Shown: piece by piece, positions 1 through 7,073 of the stretch
Layout of the letters: every line of letters begins with the position of its first letter
Position numbering within the stretch: position 1 is the stretch's first letter
DNA from: Actinomycetota bacterium
Lineage (GTDB): Bacteria; Actinomycetota; Acidimicrobiia; Acidimicrobiales; Ilumatobacteraceae
DNA: 7,103 nt
Reading direction: 5' to 3'
Assembly: GCA_005805045.1 (NCBI GenBank)
Contig: SYNW01000099.1
Span: 1-7,103, forward strand
Translations under genes and position numbers: made by a program
The notes under the pieces: generated by a model
The model's input: the letters and a program-made list of their open reading frames with translations, nothing else
Told to the model about the DNA's origin: nothing
The model's database searches: none

Positions 1-1951
1 AGTCTTCTGTTGGCGTCTCGCTCGCCCGTCTTTGTAATTCGCTGACCACAGATGCATCGGCAAGGGTCGTCGTGTCGCCAATGTTGCGACCTTCGGCGAC
101 GTCTCGCAATAATCGACGCATAATCTTGCCGCTTCGCGTCTTGGGCAGGTCGGGCGTGAAAAAAATCATTTTTGGCTTGGCAATCGGACCAATCTCTTTT
201 GCAACATGCTCACGTAGAACTTTTTCGTCGACCTCATGTCCGCCACGCAAAGTCACATAGGCGATAATCGCCTGACCAGTCATTGCATCGTTCGCACCGA
301 CAACCGCCGCCTCGGCCACACTCGGGTGCGAAACCAGCGCCGACTCAACTTCTGTGGTCGAGATGCGATGCCCCGATACGTTCATCACGTCATCGACTCG
401 ACCCAACAACCACAAATATCCGTCGCTGTCGAGTTTTGCGCCGTCACCGGCGAAGTATCGACCAGGAAATCTGCTCCAATAAGTTTCGCGATAGCGCTTT
501 TGATCCCCCCAAATACCTCGCAACATACCTGGCCATGGCGTGGTGAGAGTTAGATAGCCACCACCCGACAAAACTTGATTGCCTTGCTCGTCCACAAGTT
601 CGGCACCAATACCTGGCAACGGAAATGTCGCCGAGCCTGGTTTCGTAACCGTGACCCCAGGCAACGGAGTGATCATCATTCCACCGGTTTCGGTTTGCCA
701 CCAGGTGTCGATTATCGGGCATCGCGAGCCACCAACATTTTCGTTGTACCAAATCCAGGCTTCTGGATTAATCGGTTCACCCACGGTGCCGATCAAACGC
801 AACGAACTCAAATCATGTTTCGCCAGTTCTTGAGCACCCCACTTCATGTAGGTTCGAATCGCCGTCGGCGCCGTATAGAAAATTGTCGCCTTATATTTTT
901 CGATTATTTGCCAAATTCGATCATTGGCGGGGAAGTTCGGCACGCCCTCGTACATAATTTGTGTTGCGCCATTAGCCAACGGCCCATAAACGATGTAACT
1001 GTGCCCAGTCACCCAACCCACGTCGGCTGTGCACCAAAAAATATCGGTATCCGGCTTGTGGTCAAATGCATATTTGAAAGTCGTGGTGACGTGAGTCAGA
1101 TAACCGGCGGTCGTATGCATGATGCCCTTGGGTTTGCCCGTTGTGCCAGATGTGTACAGCAAAAACAACAAATGCTCTGCTTCCATTGGTTCAGCATCGC
1201 AAACGGCCTCGGCCTCGGCCATTACTTCGTGATACCAAACATCCCGCCCCGGCGTCATTGAGATTTTGTTGTTGCCACGCTTTACGACAACGACGTGCTC
1301 GATCGTCGTCGTCGACTTCAACGCCTCGTCGGCCTGGGATTTGAGCGGAAAAACCTCGCCGCGACGCCAGCCACCATCTGCCGTAATCAAAAGTTTGGCC
1401 TCGGCATCATTGATCCGATCTGACAAAGACTGCGACGAGAATCCACCAAATACGACGCTGTGTGCCGCCCCAATCCGTGCGCAAGCCAACATCGCCACTG
1501 CCGCCTCGGGGATCATTGGCAAATAAATATTTACCCGGTCACCCTTTTTGATGCCGAGATTTTTTAAGACGTTTGCGAAACGCTGAACTTCGTCTAGTAA
1601 TTGCGCGTATGTAATGGCGCGTGAGTCGCCTGGTTCGCCCTCCCAATAGAAAGCAATTTTGTCACCACGGCCGGCAAGAACTTGGCGGTCAAGACAGTTA
1701 TACGAAACGTTGAGTGTGCCGTCACTGAACCACTCGGCGTAGGGAAGATCCCATTCGAGCGTCTTTGTGAACGGTTGTGCCCATGAGATCAACTCGCGCG
1801 CGTGCCGTGCCCAATATGCCTCAAAGTCACGTTCGCCTTCGAGATACAAACTCTGGTCCGAGACGATGGCGTTGGCTTTGAACTCTGTCGACGGTGGGAA
1901 CGTTCTCCGCTCGTATGACAGTGCGTCAATCGCGTGAACTTCGTCTACCAT
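1..1951 (-). CDS. acs: acetyl-CoA synthetase (AMP-forming), 3' end cut by window edge
   Basis: Activates acetate with ATP to acetyl-AMP, then transfers the acetyl group to CoA. It is a cytosolic enzyme that feeds acetate into the TCA cycle or glyoxylate shunt. My reading gives 650 codons with no stop, starting MVDEVHAIDALSYERRTF. Visible motifs are the N-terminal AcsN-type segment (DFEAYWARHARELISW, about residues 43-58), the ATP-binding P-loop YTSGTTGKPKG (266-276), the adenylate and acetate-pocket motif DTWWQTETGG (415-424, with the Trp pair that limits the enzyme to short acyl chains), the hinge motif GRVDDVMNVSGHRIS, and PKTRSGKIMRR near the C-terminus with catalytic Lys609. That lysine is the known site of inhibitory acetylation in the family. 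The start is well fixed: an in-frame TAA lies at 1964-1966 and GAGGG precedes the ATG. Family length is about 650, so only a few residues, or just the stop, are missing. The last visible base is a T, as a stop codon would begin. Single gene, divergent from the EamA gene. Confidence 0.97.
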   Translation of the reverse strand, partial: MVDEVHAIDALSYERRTFPPSTEFKANAIVSDQSLYLEGERDFEAYWARHARELISWAQPFTKTLEWDLPYAEWFSDGTLNVSYNCLDRQVLAGRGDKIAFYWEGEPGDSRAITYAQLLDEVQRFANVLKNLGIKKGDRVNIYLPMIPEAAVAMLACARIGAAHSVVFGGFSSQSLSDRINDAEAKLLITADGGWRRGEVFPLKSQADEALKSTTTIEHVVVVKRGNNKISMTPGRDVWYHEVMAEAEAVCDAEPMEAEHLLFLLYTSGTTGKPKGIMHTTAGYLTHVTTTFKYAFDHKPDTDIFWCTADVGWVTGHSYIVYGPLANGATQIMYEGVPNFPANDRIWQIIEKYKATIFYTAPTAIRTYMKWGAQELAKHDLSSLRLIGTVGEPINPEAWIWYNENVGGSRCPIIDTWWQTETGGMMITPLPGVTVTKPGSATFPLPGIGAELVDEQGNQVLSGGGYLTLTTPWPGMLRGIWGDQKRYRETYWSRFPGRYFAGDGAKLDSDGYLWLLGRVDDVMNVSGHRISTTEVESALVSHPSVAEAAVVGANDAMTGQAIIAYVTLRGGHEVDEKVLREHVAKEIGPIAKPKMIFFTPDLPKTRSGKIMRRLLRDVAEGRNIGDTTTLADASVVSELQRRASETPTED

Positions 1952-1955
1952 CTGT

Positions 1956-1960
1956 CCCTC
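1956..1960 (-). promoter_or_regulatory. ribosome binding site of acs
   Basis: GAGGG on the minus strand, four bases before the ATG at 1951. With the in-frame stop at 1964-1966 it leaves ATG 1951 as the only plausible start for acs. Spacing is a little short but usable. Confidence 0.6.
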
Positions 1961-1976
1961 ACTTTAGAACCACCAA

Positions 1977-2005
1977 TTTAAAGGCCCATCGGCGAGAATA
2001 GTAAA
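1977..2005 (-). promoter_or_regulatory. possible sigma70-type promoter of acs in the divergent intergenic region
   Basis: The 59 bases between the two divergent genes (1952-2010) must hold the 5' signals of acs and probably also those of the EamA gene. On the minus strand TTTACT (2005-2000) and TTTAAA (1982-1977) are separated by 17 bases. Each matches 4 of 6 bases of the housekeeping -35 and -10 consensus, and transcription would start about 20 bases before acs. The match is modest and could be chance in a short AT-richer stretch. No clear operator or inverted repeat for CRP-like or other regulators is visible, and no convincing plus-strand promoter was found. Confidence 0.28.
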
Positions 2006-2010
2006 TCTCA

Positions 2011-2946
2011 ATGGAAAACTCACATTCGTCAAATCCATCAGGTGTCGCCAGCGCGACCAGCACCGACACCAACTTACAGTTTGGTTTATTTGAGTGGCTA
2101 CTGGCCCTCGGCATGGCGTTGACCTGGGGTTCGTCGTTTTTGTTGATTGACATAATCATCCGTGATGCACCAACTAGTTTCGTGCCTTTTGGTCGATCTT
2201 TTTTTGGGATGGTCGCGCTATTTTTTGTGCCTGGCTCTCGAGAGAAAATTGCCCGCGAGCATCACGCGCGACTTTTTATTTTGGGTTTGATATGGATGGC
2301 AATGCCATTTTTTTTATTTCCGCTCGCCGAAAGAACCGTGGCGAGCAGCATCGCCGGAATGATGAATGGATCGTTGCCAATTGTCGTCGCAGTGATCACG
2401 GCAATCTGGGTGCGCAAAGCCCCGTCGATTCAACGCGGCATCGCGGTGGTTGTTGGCTTCATCGGCATCGTTTTGATTGCCGTGACCTCAATCAGCGACG
2501 GAAGTTCTGCCGACCTAAAAGGCATCACCTATCTGGTAGTCGCACTTCTCTGCTACGCCATCGGTCTGAATATTGCACGGCCACTACAGGTGATTTACTC
2601 ACCTGCTTCGCTGATGTTGCACGTTGTCGCCATCTCAACACTGATTTCTGCACCGATCGGTCTTGTCGCGTTGCGCTCGACAACTTTCACGCTGAGCCTG
2701 CTCGGATCAACTGTTATTCTCGGAGCCCTCGGCTCGGGTATCGCATTTTTGCTGTTCGGCATGCTGTTGAAGCGCACCGGAACAATTCGAGCGATGATTC
2801 CGACTTACTTCACGCCAATCGTTGGCACTTTGCTCGGTGTTGCTTTTAATGACGAGAAGATCATGCTGCTCTCGATTCTGGGAATGCTGATCGTTATCTT
2901 TGGCGCTTGGCTAACGAGCCGACCCGAAAAGCCGGTCACACAATAA
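2011..2946 (+). CDS. EamA/DMT-family membrane transporter (RhaT/YdcZ-like drug/metabolite transporter)
   Basis: A 311-residue integral membrane protein of the drug/metabolite transporter superfamily with two EamA repeats. After a hydrophilic Ser/Asn/Thr-rich N-terminus (1-24) about ten hydrophobic helices can be placed, roughly 26-48, 58-75, 86-106, 110-133, 142-160, 170-189, 200-222, 229-252, 262-280 and 284-301. Family hallmarks are ALTWGSSFLLI in helix 1, MMNGSLPIVVAV in helix 4 (end of repeat 1) and the matching IPTYFTPIVGTLLGVAFNDE near the end of repeat 2. Length is normal for the family. Members export or import amino acids, nucleobases, sugars and other metabolites, and substrate cannot be read from sequence. 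The start is constrained by an in-frame TAA at 2002-2004, but no strong Shine-Dalgarno precedes it. It stands alone on the plus strand, divergent from acs and convergent with the nuo operon. The first third has several long T runs made of TTT Phe codons. Confidence 0.9.
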   Translation: MENSHSSNPSGVASATSTDTNLQFGLFEWLLALGMALTWGSSFLLIDIIIRDAPTSFVPFGRSFFGMVALFFVPGSREKIAREHHARLFILGLIWMAMPFFLFPLAERTVASSIAGMMNGSLPIVVAVITAIWVRKAPSIQRGIAVVVGFIGIVLIAVTSISDGSSADLKGITYLVVALLCYAIGLNIARPLQVIYSPASLMLHVVAISTLISAPIGLVALRSTTFTLSLLGSTVILGALGSGIAFLLFGMLLKRTGTIRAMIPTYFTPIVGTLLGVAFNDEKIMLLSILGMLIVIFGAWLTSRPEKPVTQ

Positions 2947-2974
2947 AACAACTGGTGAGACGTCTTGGATTTGC
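2947..2974. other. 28-base convergent intergenic spacer
   Basis: Lies between the stop of the EamA gene (plus strand) and the stop of the methyltransferase (minus strand). I looked for a bidirectional terminator. There is only the 8-base palindrome AGACGTCT, without a loop or T tract, and a weak GACC...GGTC pairing in the last codons of the EamA gene. How the two converging transcripts end is not evident. Confidence 0.6.
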
Positions 2975-4000
2975 TTATTTTCGCCACTCGAGTACTTTGA
3001 AATTTCCGAGTCCAGCGGGGTCACACAGCGCCTCAGATTCGCTGACTCGACTGCGCATTTTCATGGCTTTGACGTCGGGCTTGGCTGCATTTGTCTGCCA
3101 ATAATTCTTACCTTGTTCTACTAATTCGTTGATGCCGTTGCGAACCAGCCAATCTGATTGCGATGAAATTTGATCTGGCTGACGAACCAATTGAAGTTGG
3201 TCGACCATCACATGGCTGGTGATGTCTTGCGAGCCGGGCCGACGTAGATAATGTTCGCCAACTTCGTGCTGTCGATAGGTGCGCAGCCACTCGCGCCAAG
3301 GTCGGTTGATCGCATCTGCAGAAGTCAGGCAATAGTCGAACACCAGCACCGAACCCCGTTGCAATAAATTCAACGAACTCTCCAACCATTGCGACGCACG
3401 ATTCTGAATGGATACTCGCGCACCATGCTGGGCAGTTTGCGGTAACCACGCAGGAATATCCCCGACTCGCCGCAAAACCTCGACGAAAGTTTCGTTCTGC
3501 TCGGCGACGAATGCTTCTTGCCAAGAGCCATCAAATACAAACAACCGAAACGGCAAATTATCCAACAACTCGTTGGCAATGATCACGCCAACGATCGGCT
3601 CACCGGGCATAGTTTCTTGCGAGATCACATCCGACGAATGCTGCGAGCGCTGCACTGCTGAAACTTCGACCGCAACATACGACAGCGCATCTCGACAACC
3701 GAGTTCGGCACTGACAATGCTTCGAGCCAAAGTTCCTGGTCCGGCACCCGCTTCAACTACCAAAAATTTTTCTGGGTGACCAAGTTTTTGCCATTGTGCA
3801 TCAATCGCCCGGGCAACCACGGCACCGAACAACGGTCCAACTTCGGGTGAGGTGATGAAGTCGCCGCGTCGCCCTGCCTGACCGACGGTCGAGTAAAAAC
3901 CATCTGGCGAATACAAAGCCAACGCCATGAACTTTTCGAACGAGATTGCACCACCGGCCGCTGCGATGGCGGCAGATATTTGTTTATCTAGTGATTGCAC
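2975..4000 (-). CDS. SAM-dependent methyltransferase, MidA/NDUFAF7 family (DUF185), last gene of the nuo operon
   Basis: Class I SAM methyltransferase of the MidA family (COG1565), 341 residues from the start chosen here. In eukaryotes the family member NDUFAF7 dimethylates an arginine of complex I subunit NDUFS2 and is needed for complex I assembly. The bacterial target is generally unknown. Visible family motifs are ISFEKFMALALYSPDGFYS near the N-terminus, GDFITSPEVGPLFG (46-59), the SAM-binding glycine loop VEAGAGPGTLARS (about 82-94), ANELLDNLPFRL (142-153), the RTYRQH...RPGSQDITSHVMVDQL block (about 240-269) and C-terminal LGNFKVLEW. An ATG at 4132 would give 385 residues, but those extra residues are a reading of nuoN codons, resemble no MidA N-terminus and would overlap nuoN by about 150 bases. 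GTG 4000-3998 overlaps nuoN by 17 bases and places the family homology correctly. No Shine-Dalgarno is seen, so translation is probably coupled to nuoN. Family assignment is firm; the role in complex I is inference. Confidence 0.88.
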   Translation of the reverse strand: MQSLDKQISAAIAAAGGAISFEKFMALALYSPDGFYSTVGQAGRRGDFITSPEVGPLFGAVVARAIDAQWQKLGHPEKFLVVEAGAGPGTLARSIVSAELGCRDALSYVAVEVSAVQRSQHSSDVISQETMPGEPIVGVIIANELLDNLPFRLFVFDGSWQEAFVAEQNETFVEVLRRVGDIPAWLPQTAQHGARVSIQNRASQWLESSLNLLQRGSVLVFDYCLTSADAINRPWREWLRTYRQHEVGEHYLRRPGSQDITSHVMVDQLQLVRQPDQISSQSDWLVRNGINELVEQGKNYWQTNAAKPDVKAMKMRSRVSESEALCDPAGLGNFKVLEWRK

Positions 4001-5501
4001 CGGCGATTTCAGCCAAATCAGCGAAATGCAAACCGACGCCGGGAAGAATGCCGAACAACAGAGTTGCTCCTGCGGTAATCGCGAACCCCAAACGCAAACT
4101 GCCTGGTACAGAAATAGTGGTGACGTCGCCATCGGGCACTGGTCGCATCCAAATTTCGCGCATCACATTGCCGTAGTAGCCAAAAGCAATCACCGAGTTG
4201 ACCGCGCCGACAAGCGCCAACGCGTAACCCCAATTTGACTGCGACTGAATCAACGATTGGAAAGCAACAAACTTGGCGATCCATCCACCAAGTGGTGGGA
4301 TGCCGGCCAAGGACGCCAAGAAGATAGTCATCAATACTCCAAGCGTCGGGGCATACGAAAAGAGGCCGCCATAACTAGAAATCTCGCCGCTGCGAGTTTT
4401 GTTTGAGACCGCAAGAATGATTGCAAACACTCCGAGGTTGGTCGCGGCATAAACGATCATGTACAACACGACTGCGCGCAGCGCTGTCGTGCCAGAACCC
4501 GATAGGCCCGCCACGGCGAGTGGCATCAACACGAAACCGCCTTGACTGATCGACGAATAAGCGATCATCCGCACGATGTTGTGTTGCTTGAGCGCCAACA
4601 CATTGCCCACTGTCATTGTTAGTGCTGAGAGCACCCAGATCAGCGGCTGCCAAATGTCTTGTGCAAGTGGAAACGCCGTGTACAGCAGAACAACCAGCGC
4701 AACAAAGCCGGCTGCTTTTGAAGCGACTGATAAAAACGCCGTGACTGGTGTTGGCGCGCCTTCGTAGGTGTCTGGTGCCCATGTGTGAAACGGAACGGCC
4801 GAAACTTTGAACGCGAAACCAACGATGACAAACACAACTGCCAATGCATGAACCGCCGAGAACTCGCCCGTCGCGGTGACATTGGCGCCGATGTCGCTCA
4901 ACAGGGTCGAGTTTGCAACGCCGTACATCAACGACATGCCGTAAAGCATCACCGCAGAGGCGAAAACACCGAGCATGAAATATTTGACGCCAGCCTCGTT
5001 GCTTTTCGGGTCGCGTTTGCGCCACGCTGCCAACATGTATGCCGGTATCGACAAGAACTCGAGTGCCACGAAGATACTCACAAGGTCGCGTGACGACGCC
5101 ATCATCAACATGCCGAGCAAACTCGAAAGCAACAAAAACCAATACTCACCGCGCCAATATTCGCCCTGCTCGATATGCGAACTTGACAGCAAGACGACTA
5201 CGTAGCCAGCCAACAAGAACAAAGCCTTGATCACGAGGCTAAAGTTGTCGACGACATATCGACCGTCAAACATTGATCGCACTGAAGTTTCGGATAATCC
5301 CAGCATCAGCACGGGCACCATTGCCGCAAGCAAAGTGAACGATGAAATAACCGAGAGCAGCCATTTTTTGCGTTCATCAATAAACAAATCAACAAGCAAC
5401 ACGACGCACAAACCGCCAGCCAGCACCAGTTCTGGGGCGAGACCGAAATAATCGATCGACGGTGCAACCCATTGCGCAGCGAGGATGTTCAGGTGCTGCA
5501 A
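3984..5501 (-). CDS. nuoN: NADH-quinone oxidoreductase subunit N (complex I proton pump)
   Basis: Antiporter-like membrane subunit of respiratory complex I, one of three that move protons while NADH electrons reach quinone. It has 505 residues and about 14 transmembrane helices. Residues needed for pumping are all present: Glu148 in ALEFLSIPAYML, Lys232 in FKVSAVPFHTWAPDTYEGAPTP (the subunit's signature), Lys262 in VASKAAGF and Lys410 in GGWIAKFVAF, corresponding to the E. coli NuoN Glu133, Lys217, Lys247 and Lys395. IPPLGG before the last lysine is typical of NuoN rather than NuoM. The start codon is TTG (5501-5499): the frame upstream meets a TGA after six codons with no ATG, GTG or TTG between, and the next internal Met is near residue 61. 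It begins one base after the nuoM stop and ends inside the methyltransferase start, so it belongs to the same transcript as both. Confidence 0.96.
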   Translation of the reverse strand: MQHLNILAAQWVAPSIDYFGLAPELVLAGGLCVVLLVDLFIDERKKWLLSVISSFTLLAAMVPVLMLGLSETSVRSMFDGRYVVDNFSLVIKALFLLAGYVVVLLSSSHIEQGEYWRGEYWFLLLSSLLGMLMMASSRDLVSIFVALEFLSIPAYMLAAWRKRDPKSNEAGVKYFMLGVFASAVMLYGMSLMYGVANSTLLSDIGANVTATGEFSAVHALAVVFVIVGFAFKVSAVPFHTWAPDTYEGAPTPVTAFLSVASKAAGFVALVVLLYTAFPLAQDIWQPLIWVLSALTMTVGNVLALKQHNIVRMIAYSSISQGGFVLMPLAVAGLSGSGTTALRAVVLYMIVYAATNLGVFAIILAVSNKTRSGEISSYGGLFSYAPTLGVLMTIFLASLAGIPPLGGWIAKFVAFQSLIQSQSNWGYALALVGAVNSVIAFGYYGNVMREIWMRPVPDGDVTTISVPGSLRLGFAITAGATLLFGILPGVGLHFADLAEIAGAITR

Positions 5502-5502
5502 C

Positions 5503-7044
5503 TTATCCCCCGAAGGCGCTCAATGTTGCTTGCACTGCGGGGTCAAGCACGCTGAACAACAAGTTCGGCAAGATACCGAGCACAAGAATGCCGAGCAACA
5601 ATGGTGTCCAAGCGATCCACTCGAAGGTTGTTACATCATGCATTTCGTCGTTGCTTGAGTGCCCGTGACTTGAGCTATCTTTCGCCGCACCAAAAGCGAT
5701 GCGTTGAAACATCCACAACAAATACCCGGCGGCCAGCACCGTACCGAGCGCGGCAATAACCATGAACGCTCTGAACACAGTTTGATTAAGGCCTTCAGCC
5801 GGGTTGTACGCCGAAAGAATTGCCGGAAACTCGCCCCAGAAACCTGCCAAGCCCGGCAAACCGAGCGAAGCCATCGCACAAAAACCAAAGATCCAACCCA
5901 GACGTGGCATCGTCGTGAGCATGCCACCAAGTTTTGAAATTTCCAGCGTGTGATAACGCTCTTTGACGCTGCCGGCGATGAAGAACAACATGCCGGTGAT
6001 CAAACCGTGTGCAACCATGCCGAACATCGCGGCGTTGACGCCAAAACTTGTGAGAGTTGAGATGCCGAGCATCACAAAACCCATGTGGGCAACCGACGAA
6101 AAAGCGATCAAGCGCTTCATGTCGGTTTGCGCGAGACAACCGAGTGCGCCGTAAATAATGCCGACCACGGCGAGACCACCGATGTACGGTGCCCACTCCC
6201 GTGCGGCATCTGGCAAGACCGGTATTGCGATTCGAACGAAGCCATAGGTGCCGAGTTTGAGCAAAATCGCCGCCAAAATTACCGAGCCTTGAGTTGGCGC
6301 TTGCGTGTGTGCGTCTGGCAACCAAGTGTGGAATGGAAACATCGGCACTTTCACGGCGAAACCGACGAACATTCCGGCGAAGATCCAGACCTGAACATTT
6401 TTGGCGATGCTCCCGCCATTTTCGATCAGATACGGAATGCTGAAACTCTCGGCACCAGTCTTGAAGAACAATGCCAAGAAAGCAACCAACATCAATGCTG
6501 AACCAAACATTGTGTATAGGAAGAATTTGATCGATGCGTATTGACGCTGCTCGCCACCCCACACTCCGATCAAGAAGAACATCGGCAACAGCACGAGTTC
6601 GAAGAAAACGAAGAACAAGATCAAGTCTTGAGAGATGAATGTCCCGGCCATGCCGGTCTGCAATACGAGCAACAACGCGAAAAACGCCTTGGGTTTGCCG
6701 GGGCTCGGCACATGATCAAGCGAATAAATCACGACCAGCAAAGTGATGACCATGCTCAACAAATAAAGCGGAAGGCTGATGCCATCCACGCCGATCAAAT
6801 ACGAACTCTTGATCACCGAAATCCATTGGGCGTCGGCGACAAACTGCAATTTTTCGGCCTGATCAAAGTCAAATTTAAGTGCTGTGTATATACCCACGGC
6901 GAGAGTCGCAATTGAGGTGACTAGCGCAACATTTTTTATGGCTTGGTCTTGAGCCTTTGGCATCAGCATCAGCACGACGACACCGAGCATTGGCAGGAAT
7001 GTGCCGACGCTCAGCAACCAGTTGTTCTCCTGCAGCATGTTCAT
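5503..7044 (-). CDS. nuoM: NADH-quinone oxidoreductase subunit M (complex I proton pump)
   Basis: Second antiporter-like proton-pumping subunit of complex I in the cytoplasmic membrane. It has 513 residues, the normal length, and about 14 transmembrane helices. Key residues are Glu149 in LILFFVFFELVLLPMFFLIGVWG, Lys232 in AVKVPMFPFHTWLPDAHTQAPT, Lys263 in LLKLGTYGF and Glu405 in GFWGEFPAIL, matching E. coli NuoM Glu144, Lys234, Lys265 and Glu407. A terminal glutamate instead of lysine in that last position distinguishes NuoM from NuoL and NuoN. A Ser/His-rich hydrophilic loop (about 455-471) joins the last two helices. The start ATG 7044 is preceded by AGGGAG at ten bases; a second ATG two codons later is less well spaced. 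It follows a probable nuoL by 29 bases and precedes nuoN by one base, giving the classic L-M-N order. Confidence 0.97.
   Translation of the reverse strand: MNMLQENNWLLSVGTFLPMLGVVVLMLMPKAQDQAIKNVALVTSIATLAVGIYTALKFDFDQAEKLQFVADAQWISVIKSSYLIGVDGISLPLYLLSMVITLLVVIYSLDHVPSPGKPKAFFALLLVLQTGMAGTFISQDLILFFVFFELVLLPMFFLIGVWGGEQRQYASIKFFLYTMFGSALMLVAFLALFFKTGAESFSIPYLIENGGSIAKNVQVWIFAGMFVGFAVKVPMFPFHTWLPDAHTQAPTQGSVILAAILLKLGTYGFVRIAIPVLPDAAREWAPYIGGLAVVGIIYGALGCLAQTDMKRLIAFSSVAHMGFVMLGISTLTSFGVNAAMFGMVAHGLITGMLFFIAGSVKERYHTLEISKLGGMLTTMPRLGWIFGFCAMASLGLPGLAGFWGEFPAILSAYNPAEGLNQTVFRAFMVIAALGTVLAAGYLLWMFQRIAFGAAKDSSSHGHSSNDEMHDVTTFEWIAWTPLLLGILVLGILPNLLFSVLDPAVQATLSAFGG
5506..5511 (-). promoter_or_regulatory. 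ribosome binding site of nuoN, inside the end of nuoM
   Basis: GGGGGA made by the last two Gly codons of nuoM sits four bases before the TTG start of nuoN. It supports the TTG start, and since it overlaps the nuoM terminus it suggests translational coupling. The match to the anti-Shine-Dalgarno is partial. Confidence 0.45.
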
Positions 7045-7054
7045 AATTAATTAT

Positions 7055-7060
7055 CTCCCT
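7055..7060 (-). promoter_or_regulatory. ribosome binding site of nuoM
   Basis: AGGGAG on the minus strand ends ten bases before ATG 7044, followed by the AT-rich spacer ATAATTAATT. It is the best Shine-Dalgarno in the window and favours ATG 7044 over the ATG at 7038. Confidence 0.65.
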
Positions 7061-7073
7061 TTTCTAAGAATGT

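Noticed and set aside
575..1261. Plus-strand open frame of 228 codons antisense to acs
   Set aside because: The minus strand here encodes conserved Acs motifs, including the ATP loop and the TWWQTETGG segment. The antisense translation has no domain character and no ribosome binding site; it is a mirror effect of codon bias.
1297..1318. Short CGA/GTC trinucleotide repetition within acs
   Set aside because: It simply encodes consecutive Thr (ACG) codons in acs; four units or fewer is expected by chance in this codon usage.
2921..2974. Possible bidirectional terminator at the convergent junction
   Set aside because: The GACC/GGTC pairing is only four base pairs with mismatches next to it and no T tract follows on either strand; AGACGTCT is a loopless palindrome.
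4001..4132. N-terminal extension of the methyltransferase to ATG 4132, which could look like a signal anchor
   Set aside because: The 44 extra residues are out-of-frame nuoN sequence, show no likeness to MidA N-termini and would need a very long overlap with nuoN.
4375..5142. 255-codon minus-strand frame inside nuoN in another phase
   Set aside because: Overlaps the well-supported NuoN helices, is rich in Arg, His and Cys without any pattern, and is a shadow frame.
5795..6562. 255-codon minus-strand frame inside nuoM in another phase
   Set aside because: Same reasoning: NuoM residues essential for pumping are encoded in the other frame, and this translation is Arg/His-rich noise.
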